Assembly: GCF_003385235.1 (NCBI RefSeq)
Contig: NZ_PQIA01000025.1
Span: 21,390-85,389, forward strand
Direction: 5' to 3'
Length of the DNA stretch: 64,000 bases
DNA from: Amycolatopsis circi
GTDB lineage: Bacteria; Actinomycetota; Actinomycetes; Mycobacteriales; Pseudonocardiaceae
A program made the translations under genes and the position numbers. Numbering within the stretch: position 1 is the stretch's first letter; every line of letters starts with the position of its first letter. This document shows positions 56,056-64,000 of this stretch, one piece after another. The notes under the pieces are model-generated. The model saw only the letters and a program-made list of their open reading frames with translations. It had not been told where the DNA came from and searched no databases.

Positions 56056-56817
56056 ATGACCGACCGCATCCACAGCGAGCACGACCAGGGCGTCGCGCTG
56101 CTCACCGTCGACGCCCCGAAGAGCCGCAACGCGCTCACCCTCGACCTCTCCGCCGAACTGGCCGCGGCGGTCGCGCGCGCCGAAGCCGACGAGAGCGTGC
56201 ACGCGGTGATCGTTACTGGCGCGCCGCCAGCGTTCTGCGCGGGCGCGGACCTCACCGCGCTCGGCAAGGCTGACGCTGAAGGACTGCGCTCGGTGTACGC
56301 GGGCTTCCTCGCTGTCGCCGGATGCAGCCTGCCGACAATCGCCGCGGTCGGCGGAGCAGCGGTCGGCGCTGGTCTGAACCTCGCGCTGGCCGCTGACGTA
56401 CGTCTCGTCGGACCGCACGCCAAATTCATCCCGCGGTTCCTCGAACTGGGCCTGCACCCGGGCGGCGGCATGACCTGGATGTCGCAACGAATCCTGGGTC
56501 CGCAGCAGGCGTCCGCGATGGCGTTGTTCGGCGAAACCCTTACGGCGGAATCCGCAGTACGGGTCGGCTTCGCACTGCGCTTTGTGGATGGTGATCACGA
56601 CGCATTGGTCCAGGCCGCCCGCGACCTCGCCGCCCCGACGGTCGCCGCGCCGCGCGAGGTCGTGCTGTCCACCAAGCGGACTATGCGGCAGACGAGCGGC
56701 CTCACCGAACACGCCGCGGCGGTCGACGCCGAACTCGTTCCACAGTTGGAATCGCTGGCCGCACCGGCATTCGCCGAGCGATTGGCGGCGATGAAGGCGC
56801 GCATCAGCGGCCGCTGA
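56056..56817 (+). CDS. Enoyl-CoA hydratase/isomerase-family protein
   Basis: 253 residues of the crotonase fold: ALLTVDAPKSRNALTLDLSAELAAAV, the oxyanion-hole loop GAPPAFCAGADLTAL, AVGGAAVGAGLNLALAADVRL, and FIPRFLELGLHPGGGMTWMSQRILG with the second catalytic glutamate in FLELGLHP. Probable hydration of a short or medium enoyl-CoA; the first catalytic glutamate is not evident, so isomerase activity is possible. The ATG at 56056 is chosen; an ATG at 56044 is close. It follows the palindromic repeat after the Lrp gene. Confidence 0.9.
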   Translation: MTDRIHSEHDQGVALLTVDAPKSRNALTLDLSAELAAAVARAEADESVHAVIVTGAPPAFCAGADLTALGKADAEGLRSVYAGFLAVAGCSLPTIAAVGGAAVGAGLNLALAADVRLVGPHAKFIPRFLELGLHPGGGMTWMSQRILGPQQASAMALFGETLTAESAVRVGFALRFVDGDHDALVQAARDLAAPTVAAPREVVLSTKRTMRQTSGLTEHAAAVDAELVPQLESLAAPAFAERLAAMKARISGR

Positions 56818-57096
56818 GCCGGGCCGCGCACAAATTCCCACATTCCGGGAACCCTCAACCTGGAGCAAACTGCTGGTCAGTGCCGTGCGGGCGGCAAGAG
56901 ACGCGCGTCACTCCGGACGAGGGCCCGATCCGCCCTACGATCGAGGACACCCCGGTGGGCCTGGGTACCCCACACTTGACCGCACTCCGACCGCGGCCTG
57001 ACGTGTGGCGAGTAACCTCGGAAACAGGCCTCGGCGGGCTCCCCGGGGAGCCGACCCTGGCCCGCAGCACGCCGGGAGAGAGGGATTCCCTGACCC

Positions 57097-59025
57097 ATGA
57101 GCACCAGTGCGAACGGCAGCGCGGCCGGGAACGGGCAAGGCGCGCTGACCGCGTCCCGCTCCACCGAGGTGAACAAGCTGGACCGGGTGGTCATCCGGTT
57201 TGCCGGCGACTCGGGCGACGGGATGCAGCTGACCGGCGACCGGTTCACCTCGGAGGCGGCGGCGTTCGGGAACGACCTGTCGACCATGCCCAACTTCCCG
57301 GCCGAGATCCGGGCGCCACAGGGCACCATCCCCGGCGTCTCGTCCTTCCAGGTGCACTTCGCCGACTACGACATCCTCACGCCGGGCGACCGGCCGGACG
57401 TCCTCGTCGCGATGAACCCGGCCGCGCTCAAGGCGAACGTCCGCGACGTCCCGCACGGCGGGACGATCATCCTCAACACCGACGAGTTCTCCAAGCGGAA
57501 CCTGGTGAAGGTCGGCTACGAGACCGACCCGCTCGACGACGATTCGCTGTCGCCCTTCCAGGTGCACCGGGTCGCCATGTCGACTCTGACCCAGGGCGCG
57601 CTCGCCGACACCGGCCTCGGCAAGAAGGACGCCGAACGCTGCAAGAACATGTTCGCGCTCGGCCTGCTGTCGTGGATGTACCACCGGCCGACCGAGGGCA
57701 CCGAGCGGTTCCTGCGCGAGAAGTTCGCGAAGAAGCCGGACATCGCCGAGGCGAACATCCTGGCCTTCCGGGCAGGCTGGAACTACGGCGAGACCACCGA
57801 ATCGTTCGCGACCACCTTCGAGGTCGCGCCCGCGAAGCTGGACAAGGGCACCTACCGGCAGATCACCGGGAACACCGCGCTGGCGTACGGGATCGTGGCC
57901 GCCGGACAGCAGTCCGGGCTGCAGATCCTGCTCGGCACGTACCCGATCACCCCGGCCTCGGACGTCCTGCACGAGCTGTCCAAGCACAAGAACTACGGCA
58001 TCATCACCTTCCAGGCGGAAGACGAGATCGCCGGCATCGGGGCCGCGCTCGGCGCCTCCTACGGCGGGGCGCTGGGCATCACGTCCACGTCCGGCCCGGG
58101 CGTCGCGCTGAAGTCGGAGACCATCGGCCTCGGCGTGATGACCGAACTGCCGCTGGTGATCATCGACGTACAGCGCGGCGGGCCGTCCACCGGCCTTCCG
58201 ACCAAGACCGAGCAGGCCGACCTGCTGCAGGCGATGTTCGGCCGCAACGGCGAATCGCCGGTGCCGATCGTGGCGCCGCTGTCGCCCGCCGACTGTTTCG
58301 ACGCGGCGATCGAGGCCACCCGGATCGCGCTGAAGTACCGCACGCCGGTGCTGCTGCTGTCCGACGGCGCGATCGCCAACGGTTCCGAGCCGTGGCTGGT
58401 CCCGAATGTCGAGAATCTGCCGGACCTACGCGTGGAATTCGCGTCGGAACCCAACTCCGACAACGGTTCCGGCGAGTTCTGGCCGTACGTGCGCGACCCG
58501 GAGACGCTCGCGCGGGCGTGGGCGATCCCGGGCACTCCCGGTCTGCAGCACCGCATCGGCGGGCTGGAGAAGGCCGACGGCACCGGCCACATCTCCTACG
58601 ACCCGGACAACCACGACAAGATGGTGCGGCTGCGCCAGGCGAAGATCGACGGCATCGACGTGCCGGACCTGGAGGTCGACGACCCGTCCGGCGAGGCGCG
58701 CGTGCTGGCGCTGGGCTGGGGTTCGTCCTACGGCCCGATCGGCGCGGCCTGCCGCCGCGTGCGCAAGCTCGGGATGCCGATCGCGCAGGCGCATCTGCGC
58801 CACCTCAACCCGTTCCCGCACAACCTCGGCGAGGTGCTCGCGCGCTACGACCGGGTCGTGGTCCCGGAGATGAACCTCGGCCAGCTCTCGATGCTGCTGC
58901 GGGCGAAATACCTGGTGGACGTGCATTCGTACACGAAGGTCGCCGGCCTGCCGTTCAAGGCCGAGGAACTGCAGAACGTGTTCTCCGACATCATCGCCAA
59001 CCTCGTTCCGGAGGGCGTCAAGTGA
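57097..59025 (+). CDS. korA: 2-oxoacid:ferredoxin oxidoreductase, alpha (gamma-alpha fused) subunit
   Basis: 642 residues. The gamma-like part comes first (VVIRFAGDSGDGMQLTGDRF, FPAEIRAPQGTIPGVSSFQVHFADYDILTPGD), then the alpha part with GTYPITPASDVLHELSKHK, FQAEDEIAGIGAALGASYGGALGITSTSGPGVALKSETIGLG and QRGGPSTGLPTKTEQADL, and the end AQAHLRHLNPFPHNLGEVLARYDRVVVPEMNLGQLS. This is the two-subunit KorAB type used in the actinobacterial TCA cycle for oxidation of 2-oxoglutarate with ferredoxin. GTGA overlap with korB. Confidence 0.95.
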   Translation: MSTSANGSAAGNGQGALTASRSTEVNKLDRVVIRFAGDSGDGMQLTGDRFTSEAAAFGNDLSTMPNFPAEIRAPQGTIPGVSSFQVHFADYDILTPGDRPDVLVAMNPAALKANVRDVPHGGTIILNTDEFSKRNLVKVGYETDPLDDDSLSPFQVHRVAMSTLTQGALADTGLGKKDAERCKNMFALGLLSWMYHRPTEGTERFLREKFAKKPDIAEANILAFRAGWNYGETTESFATTFEVAPAKLDKGTYRQITGNTALAYGIVAAGQQSGLQILLGTYPITPASDVLHELSKHKNYGIITFQAEDEIAGIGAALGASYGGALGITSTSGPGVALKSETIGLGVMTELPLVIIDVQRGGPSTGLPTKTEQADLLQAMFGRNGESPVPIVAPLSPADCFDAAIEATRIALKYRTPVLLLSDGAIANGSEPWLVPNVENLPDLRVEFASEPNSDNGSGEFWPYVRDPETLARAWAIPGTPGLQHRIGGLEKADGTGHISYDPDNHDKMVRLRQAKIDGIDVPDLEVDDPSGEARVLALGWGSSYGPIGAACRRVRKLGMPIAQAHLRHLNPFPHNLGEVLARYDRVVVPEMNLGQLSMLLRAKYLVDVHSYTKVAGLPFKAEELQNVFSDIIANLVPEGVK

Positions 59026-60086
59026 CCGCCATCGATCTCGGGCTGCCGCAATTGGGCGGCATCGACCTGGTGCCGACCACCGACGAACCGCAGAAGGCCA
59101 AGGACTACAAGTCCGACCAGGAAGTGCGCTGGTGCCCCGGCTGCGGCGACTACGTGGTGCTCAACGCCGTGCAGTCGTTCCTGCCGACGCTCGGGCTCAA
59201 GCGGGAGAACATCGTCTTCATCTCGGGCATCGGCTGTTCGTCGCGGTTCCCGTACTACCTCAACACCTACGGCATGCACTCGATCCACGGCCGCGCGCCG
59301 TCGATCGCGACCGGTCTCGCCACGACGCGTCCGGACCTGTCGGTGTGGGTCGTGACGGGTGACGGCGACGCGCTGTCCATCGGCGGCAACCACCTGATCC
59401 ATGCGTTGCGGCGCAACGTGAACATCAAGATCCTGCTGTTCAACAACCGGATCTACGGGCTGACCAAGGGCCAGTACTCGCCGACGTCCGGCCAGGGCAT
59501 GGTCACGAAGTCGACGCCGATGGGTTCGCTGGACATGCCGTTCAACCCGCTGTCGCTGGCGATCGGCGCGGAAGCGTCGTTTGTCGGCCGCGCGATGGAC
59601 TCGGACCGCAAGGGCCTCACCGAAGTCCTTGAGGCGGCAGCGAAACACCGCGGTTCGGCGCTGGTGGAGATCTACCAGAACTGCCCGATCTTCAACGACG
59701 GCGCGTTCGATGTGCTGAAGGACAAGGACGAAGCCGCGTCCCGGCTCATCCCGCTCCGCGCGGGCGAACCGATCCGCTTCGGCTCAGAAGGCGAATACGG
59801 CGTCCGCCGCGGCGACTGGGGCGGTTTGGACGTCGGCAAGGTCGCGGAGATCGGCGAGGAAAACCTGGTGGTGCACGACCCGTCGATCGCGGACACGTCG
59901 TACGCCTTCGCGCTTTCCCGTCTTGGCGACCAGAACCTGAACCACGTCCCGACGGGCATCCTGCGCCAGGTCGAACGTCCCACGTACGACGACGCCGCGC
60001 GGGCCCAGGTCGAGCAGGCGCGTGAGGCCCGGACACCGGACTTGCAGGGGTTGTTGCGGGGCAAGGACACCTGGACTGTCGTCTGA
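59022..60086 (+). CDS. korB: 2-oxoacid:ferredoxin oxidoreductase, beta subunit
   Basis: 354 residues. CPGCGDYVVLNAVQSFL and ISGIGCSSRFPYYLNTYGMHSIHGRAPSIATGLATTRPDL carry the 4Fe-4S cysteines, and GDGDALSIGGNHLIHALRRNVNIKILLFNNRIYGLTKGQYSPTS gives the TPP-Mg motif. With KorA it converts 2-oxoglutarate to succinyl-CoA, CO2 and reduced ferredoxin. The GTG overlaps the korA stop. A strong hairpin follows at 60104-60144, ending the korAB operon. Confidence 0.96.
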   Translation: MTAIDLGLPQLGGIDLVPTTDEPQKAKDYKSDQEVRWCPGCGDYVVLNAVQSFLPTLGLKRENIVFISGIGCSSRFPYYLNTYGMHSIHGRAPSIATGLATTRPDLSVWVVTGDGDALSIGGNHLIHALRRNVNIKILLFNNRIYGLTKGQYSPTSGQGMVTKSTPMGSLDMPFNPLSLAIGAEASFVGRAMDSDRKGLTEVLEAAAKHRGSALVEIYQNCPIFNDGAFDVLKDKDEAASRLIPLRAGEPIRFGSEGEYGVRRGDWGGLDVGKVAEIGEENLVVHDPSIADTSYAFALSRLGDQNLNHVPTGILRQVERPTYDDAARAQVEQAREARTPDLQGLLRGKDTWTVV

Positions 60087-60103
60087 CGCTTTAGTCCTCT
60101 TAC

Positions 60104-60144
60104 GACAGAGGCCGCCACCCCACTCGGGGATGGCGGCCTCTGTC
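60104..60144. terminator. Bidirectional hairpin after korAB
   Basis: GACAGAGGCCGCCA pairs perfectly with TGGCGGCCTCTGTC around a 13-base loop. It lies between korB and the convergent sunset-domain gene and probably ends both transcripts. Confidence 0.8.
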
Positions 60145-60154
60145 CTATCCGGAC

Positions 60155-61549
60155 TCAATGCAAGGGACGGAACCCCACCCGCTCAGCATCAGCGGCACTG
60201 CGGAACCACACCTCGGCAACCATCTTCGGGAACTGCGGCGAATCCTCCCCGCAATACCGCAACGCCGTCACACTCGCCTTCACCGTGAAACCGTCCGCCG
60301 GACGGCCACCGCCCGGACGCGGCATCGCCGAACCCGGACCGAACGGCCCCGGCGGCACCGCGTCATCCGCAGACTGCCGAGCTGGCGGCGGCTCTGGAGC
60401 AGCCATCGCGGCCTGGTTCGGCTGCACGGACGGCTCGAACAGCGAACCGCTGTGCCCGCCGGCCAACTCCGGTTCGCGACGCTCCACCGGGCGCATCGAC
60501 GGCTGGATCGGCTGCGGCGCGTCGAAACCGCCGCGCGGGGATTCGCGGCGCTGCCGCTTCGGCAAGCCCTGGCCGGCCGCAGTGTCCTCTGTGGACTCGA
60601 CAGCCGGTTCGACGTTCGGGATCAGGTGATCGGTCGTCGAATCCTCTTCGAGGTGGCCGACCGGCGACTCGGCCGGTTCGGCGGGTTCCTCGAACGGCGA
60701 CCGCTGCGGAGTGTCCGTCTGGTTGAACCAGTGCGGCTCCGGCTCGGCCGCCCGGCCCGGACCCGGGCGGAACAACGACACCGGCTCGGGCTCCGAAGCG
60801 GCGGTGTCCAACGGGGTCGGGTCGAGCCGTCGCTCCAAAGAGGACAGTCCGTCGGCCGGGCGACTCGGCTCCTCCTCGGCGGGAGCGTCCGCTTCGAGGT
60901 AGTCCGCCGCCGGAACGTCGGCCGGTTCCGGAAGACGGTGGTAGCCGCTGTCGTGCTCGTCCGCCGGTTCCGCGATGCGGTGGTAGCCGCTGTCGTGGTC
61001 CTCGGCCGGTTCGGCGACGCGGTGCGAAGCGGTGTCGCGGTCGACCGGCTGCAGATACTGGGTGGCCGCGGCACGGTAGGCCGAGCCGGAGTCCTCCGGC
61101 GCACTGTCGACAGGTGCGCTGTCGAAAAGACCGTTCGCCCCTTGGTGTTCGCGGGCCTCGGCCTGAGCGAACGCCTCGTCGACATCGTCATCCGCGGCCT
61201 CCGAAGAGTCCACAGAGGCCGCGGGCTCAGCGGCGGCCACCGGCTCCGGAGCCGTGCGGTATTCCGCGTCGTACTCGGCTTCCGGCTCGAAAGCGCTCGT
61301 CGCCTGGATGACTTCCGTCGGAGCGTGCTCGCGGCGGTCTCTGGTCCAGTCCTCCGCGGGCGGCAGCACCGCGGTGCGCGCGGGCGTGCTGGCCGCGGCG
61401 CGTGCCGTGTCGGCGTGCGCGCTCGCCAGTTCCGCTTCCAGTTCGCGTACCCGCTTGCGGGCCGGACGCGCCAGCACCAGCCAGGCGATGACCGCGCCGA
61501 CGATGAAGGCCAGCAGGCTCCAGAGCCACACCTGCCCGAAAATGGACAT
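60155..61549 (-). CDS. Membrane-anchored protein with acidic disordered region and sunset domain
   Basis: 464 residues. A single N-terminal membrane segment (FGQVWLWSLLAFIVGAVIAWLVL) precedes a basic ARPARKRVRELEAELASAH coil and a long acidic, Pro/Ser-rich disordered stretch. That stretch contains three 14-residue repeats (HRVAEPAEDHDSGY, HRIAEPADEHDSGY, HRLPEPADVPAADY). The last ~45 residues (FTVKASVTALRYCGEDSPQFPKMVAEVWFRSAADAERVGFRPL) match the sunset-domain pattern of ArfC-like proteins. Function unknown; perhaps a structural or scaffold protein. It lies 12 bases from the prenyl synthase gene upstream and may be co-transcribed with it. Confidence 0.85.
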   Translation of the reverse strand: MSIFGQVWLWSLLAFIVGAVIAWLVLARPARKRVRELEAELASAHADTARAAASTPARTAVLPPAEDWTRDRREHAPTEVIQATSAFEPEAEYDAEYRTAPEPVAAAEPAASVDSSEAADDDVDEAFAQAEAREHQGANGLFDSAPVDSAPEDSGSAYRAAATQYLQPVDRDTASHRVAEPAEDHDSGYHRIAEPADEHDSGYHRLPEPADVPAADYLEADAPAEEEPSRPADGLSSLERRLDPTPLDTAASEPEPVSLFRPGPGRAAEPEPHWFNQTDTPQRSPFEEPAEPAESPVGHLEEDSTTDHLIPNVEPAVESTEDTAAGQGLPKRQRRESPRGGFDAPQPIQPSMRPVERREPELAGGHSGSLFEPSVQPNQAAMAAPEPPPARQSADDAVPPGPFGPGSAMPRPGGGRPADGFTVKASVTALRYCGEDSPQFPKMVAEVWFRSAADAERVGFRPLH

Positions 61550-61561
61550 TTCTCGCCCCTT

Positions 61562-62605
61562 TTAGAACGTTCGCGCGACCAGGTAGTCGGCGACCGACTC
61601 GCAAGCGTCGCGCGCAGGGGAAGCGGGCAGCGAGGCGAGCTCGGCACGTGCTCGGGAAGCGTAGTCGGAAAGGGTTTCACGCGCGCGTTCGAGGCCGCTG
61701 GAACGGCGCAGCAGCTCGAGCGCCTCGGCCACCAGGTCGTCGTCGGTGATCGGGCCGGCGAGCAGCTCGACGAGCCGCGGTTCGGTGCCCGGATCGGCCA
61801 GCGCGTACAGCATCGGCAGCGTGCGCACGCCTTCCCGCAGGTCAGTGCCCTGCGCCTTGCCAAGCTCGACCGAGGGCGACGCGATGTCGATGACGTCGTC
61901 GGAGATCTGGAAGGCCGCGCCGATGATGTCGCCGAAGCGGCGCAGCGCCTGGACGTGCTCCTCGGCCGCGCCGGACATCATGCCGCCGAAGCGTCCCGAC
62001 GTCGCGATCAGCGAACCGGTCTTCTGCGCGATCACGGTGAGGTAGTGCTCGACCGGATCGTCACCAGGACCAGGCCCCACAGTCTCCCGCATCTGCCCGC
62101 TGACCAGCTCGCCGAACGTCTCGGCGATGATCCGCGCGGCGTCCGTGCCGAGGTCGGCGACGAGCCGCGAAGCGTGGGCGAAGAGGTAGTCGCCGGTGAG
62201 GATGGCGACGGTGTTGTCCCAGCGCGAGTTGACGCTCTCCGCGCCGCGCCGCATGGTCGCCTCGTCCATCACGTCGTCGTGGTACAGCGTCGCCAGATGC
62301 ACCAACTCCACGGCGGCAGCCGCGATCAGCACCTGCTCGCCCTGCCTCGGCCCGAACTGCGCGGACAGCAGCGTGAACAACGGACGAAAACGTTTGCCCC
62401 CCGCCTCGACCAGGTGCAACGCGGCGTCGTGCACAGCGGGCACGTCGCTCTTCACGACATCCCGCAACATCGTCTCGACGTCCGCCAGCCCGCCCGCGAT
62501 GGCACGCAGCAAGGGCTCGTCCTGGATCTGCAGCCCGACGGTCGCGCGCAGGTCCTCGACAGCGCCATCCCGGGCCGCCCCCGGAGGTGGTGAAGACACA
62601 GACAC
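61562..62605 (-). CDS. Polyprenyl diphosphate synthase
   Basis: 347 residues. Both aspartate-rich motifs are present: LYHDDVMDEATMRRG (first, DDxxD) and FQISDDVIDIAS (second, DDxxD). Other marks are AGGKRFRPLFTLLSAQFG and the KTGSLIATSGRFGG helix. The small residues before the first motif (VELVHLATLYHDD) are compatible with a long-chain product, so it probably makes the menaquinone side chain (GrcC-like). The GTG at 62605 has GGAG about seven bases upstream. The chain length cannot be fixed by eye. Confidence 0.92.
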   Translation of the reverse strand: MSVSSPPPGAARDGAVEDLRATVGLQIQDEPLLRAIAGGLADVETMLRDVVKSDVPAVHDAALHLVEAGGKRFRPLFTLLSAQFGPRQGEQVLIAAAAVELVHLATLYHDDVMDEATMRRGAESVNSRWDNTVAILTGDYLFAHASRLVADLGTDAARIIAETFGELVSGQMRETVGPGPGDDPVEHYLTVIAQKTGSLIATSGRFGGMMSGAAEEHVQALRRFGDIIGAAFQISDDVIDIASPSVELGKAQGTDLREGVRTLPMLYALADPGTEPRLVELLAGPITDDDLVAEALELLRRSSGLERARETLSDYASRARAELASLPASPARDACESVADYLVARTF

Positions 62606-62859
62606 GTCGGCTCCGCTCTCTCGTGGCGCTCTTCGCCAGTCGGTTACCCCCTTCAGGGTAGTGGTTGCCCCGCGGCCTGCCTTTACCCGCTGTCCTGCGG
62701 AAACGGTGACGAACGCGACACTCCCGCCCCAGCCGCGCGCCAGGCCACGAACGGGTTGATCCGCGCTCCCGGACGGGTGATCGCCGCCCGAGGACGCAAC
62801 GGGCGATTCGGACCTGCGGATAGTCCTTGGAGGCAACACTGGCAGCGAGGAGACAAGTC

Positions 62860-63510
62860 ATGATCATCAAGCGCACCGCACTGGCCGGGGCAGCGCTGGC
62901 AGCCGCCGGTTTGCTCACCGCCGCCGGAACTGCCGCCGCGGACAGCCCCGCCGGAGTAGCCGACATCGGCAACGCGAACTTCACGAAGTCCGGAACCACG
63001 ATCTCGATCCCGACCCAGGCCCCGTGCGCCGTAGAAGGCCCGACCACCGGCTCCGCAACCGCCGTCTCCCAACCCGGAGTCCGCTTCGGCGGCGGCACGT
63101 CCTCCTGCACCACCGAGGTAACGGACCCAGCGAACGACGTCACCACCACAACGTCGACCGCGACAGGCAACAACTTCGAACTGTCCGCCCTGGTGAGCAA
63201 TGGCGGAAAACGCATCCGCATCTCGTCGTACACCGTAACCTGCAAGGCAACCCAGAGCGGCACGAACGCGAACTGGACCCTGAGCGGCCTCACCGGAATC
63301 AGCGGCCTGCCGTCCCCGATCCCCGCGAACTACACCAAACCGCTGACGAAATCGGACGGAACGGTACTGGCAAACGCAGTCTTCAACATCCAGACGCTGC
63401 CGGGCGACGGAAGCATGACCCTGACCATGCTGCGCATCGACTTCGCCCCCGCCTCCGGCGCATCAGGCTCGGTCACGGTGGGCCACACTGCCTGCGCCCC
63501 CACCCCCTGA
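62860..63510 (+). CDS. Secreted protein of unknown function (choice-of-anchor-P-like)
   Basis: 216 residues with a signal peptide MIIKRTALAGAALAAAGLLTAAGTAAA. The mature part is beta-rich, with many Thr and Ser, and four cysteines (APCAVEG, SSCTTEV, TVTCKAT, HTACAPTP) that can form two disulfides. It resembles small secreted choice-of-anchor-P-type proteins of actinobacteria; this family call is tentative. GAGGAG precedes the ATG at 62860. It is divergent from the prenyl synthase gene and followed by the second MITE copy. Confidence 0.8.
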   Translation: MIIKRTALAGAALAAAGLLTAAGTAAADSPAGVADIGNANFTKSGTTISIPTQAPCAVEGPTTGSATAVSQPGVRFGGGTSSCTTEVTDPANDVTTTTSTATGNNFELSALVSNGGKRIRISSYTVTCKATQSGTNANWTLSGLTGISGLPSPIPANYTKPLTKSDGTVLANAVFNIQTLPGDGSMTLTMLRIDFAPASGASGSVTVGHTACAPTP

Positions 63511-63511
63511 A

Positions 63512-63563
63512 GTCCGTGAGGGGAACCTTCACGGACTCAGAGTCCCTCAGGGTTCCCCTCACG
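63512..63563. repeat. Palindromic repeat before MITE copy 2
   Basis: GTCCGTGAGGGGAACC ... GACTC-A-GAGTC ... GGTTCCCCTCACG: the same family, with a short central difference. It begins one base after the secreted protein's stop. Confidence 0.85.
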
Positions 63564-63574
63564 ACCCGCATTCC

Positions 63575-63828
63575 CAATGCCAGGGGCTTAGGTCGTGCCG
63601 CCTCGGCATTGCCAACCGTCCATAAGGACGCCAACCTCGCCGAAATGCCCGCCCCATGCCCTCGTGGCCGCTTGCTCGTGTCCGTGAGGGGAACCCTGAG
63701 GGACTCAGAGTCCCCCAGGGTTCCCCTCACGGACAGCTGCACCCCGCACCTGACTCGCCAGCCCCCGCGACCAGGACAGACATCCCTCCAAGCCGCACTC
63801 GCAGCGCCGCCTCAAGTCCCTGGCATTG
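63575..63828. mobile_element. MITE-like element, copy 2 (254 bp)
   Basis: It begins CAATGCCAGGGGCTTAG and ends in the inverted form CTCAAGTCCCTGGCATTG. It is flanked by an exact 11-base direct repeat ACCCGCATTCC (63564-63574 and 63829-63839). Internal sequence is shared with copy 1 (for example TCGCCGAAATGCCC against CCGCCGAAATGCCC, and CGACCAGGACAG), and a 55-base palindrome lies at 63680-63734. No coding frame. Confidence 0.88.
63680..63734. repeat. 55-bp palindrome inside MITE copy 2
   Basis: Arms begin GTCCGTGAGGGGAACCC and end GGGTTCCCCTCACGGAC; one mismatch near the centre. Confidence 0.88.
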
Positions 63829-63839
63829 ACCCGCATTCC

Positions 63840-64000
63840 CTCAAGGGGCCCCTCACGGAACTAGATTCCCTCAAGGGGCCCTTCACGGACCTGCCCCCAC
63901 CCCGCGATGCGCCCGATGTGGCATTGGCGCGCTAGCCCCACCGCGAACCCCACGCGACCAGCGCACCCCAAGCCCCGCGCACCAGCCCTAAACCGCAACC
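63840..64000. other. Non-coding tail with partial palindromic repeats
   Basis: After the right 11-base repeat come two half-palindromes (CTCAAGGGGCCCCTCACGG and CTCAAGGGGCCCTTCACGG, to about 63891). The last ~110 bases show no gene, RNA or clear signal. Confidence 0.5.

Noticed and set aside
56818..57096. Riboswitch or leader upstream of korA
   Set aside because: The 279-base gap has short GC stems but no recognisable aptamer core or leader peptide.

Overview
The window is high-GC actinobacterial DNA with many GTG and TTG starts, ATGA/GTGA gene overlaps and PF04672-type methyltransferases. Gene order at the left edge (tRNA-Thr, tRNA-Met, rpmG, hadA-like) matches the rpmG-hadA region of mycobacteria and relatives. 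An Amycolatopsis-like member of the Pseudonocardiaceae is my best guess; this is inference, not a database result.

Left part (1-13.4 kb): a 5' part of a hadA-like dehydratase gene, rpmG and two tRNAs, a membrane GGDEF/EAL protein with a degenerate GGDEF site and an intact EAL site, a GNAT acetyltransferase, two overlapping PF04672 methyltransferases, and lon behind a HAIR-like HspR operator. These are followed by a hypothetical gene, rmlA, a secreted sialidase-fold protein, a lipoprotein and yajQ. tRNA-Tyr (13406-13487) carries a 3,934-bp integrated element bounded by 54-bp direct repeats. The element is decayed: the integrase has a frameshift and has lost its 5' end, and a HAD-type phosphatase gene has also lost its 5' end at the same junction near 14.86 kb. 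Two AT-richer orphan genes remain as cargo.

Middle (17.5-33.8 kb): lipoprotein, VOC protein, TipA-type MerR regulator, HtpX protease, YVTN beta-propeller and two tandem LLM oxidoreductases. Then comes a tightly coupled ten-gene plus-strand operon for a modified glycan: sugar C-methyltransferase, nucleotidylyltransferase, PIG-L deacetylase, SDR, DUF4910 peptidase-like protein, flippase, GT2, pyruvyl transferase, 3,5-epimerase and class-III aminotransferase.

The minus-strand block at 33.9-50.0 kb is a Wzx/Wzy-type exopolysaccharide locus: UDP/GDP-sugar dehydrogenase, GT4, two chain-length proteins with kinase-like domains that lack a P-loop, AsnB amidotransferase, an MDR-Gfo/Idh fusion, a heparinase-like protein, a beta-helix lipoprotein, an O-antigen polymerase/ligase, a second GT4 and PAP2. 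A flippase is present only in the neighbouring plus-strand operon, so the two may share export functions. Beside it lie a GH75 chitosanase gene with a CsnR-type operator and a NodB deacetylase.

Right part (52-64 kb): a CGNR regulator divergent from an alpha/beta hydrolase with two identically built operators between them, a membrane-anchored protein, ddaH divergent from an Lrp regulator, an enoyl-CoA hydratase, korAB, a sunset-domain membrane protein, a polyprenyl diphosphate synthase and a secreted protein.

Two families of long palindromic intergenic repeats run through the window. Two copies of a 231-254 bp MITE-like element with CAATGCCAGGG ends, each flanked by an 11-bp direct repeat, carry one of these palindromes inside them. 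At least one copy has inserted into another member of the same palindrome family. This is the most unusual structure in the window.
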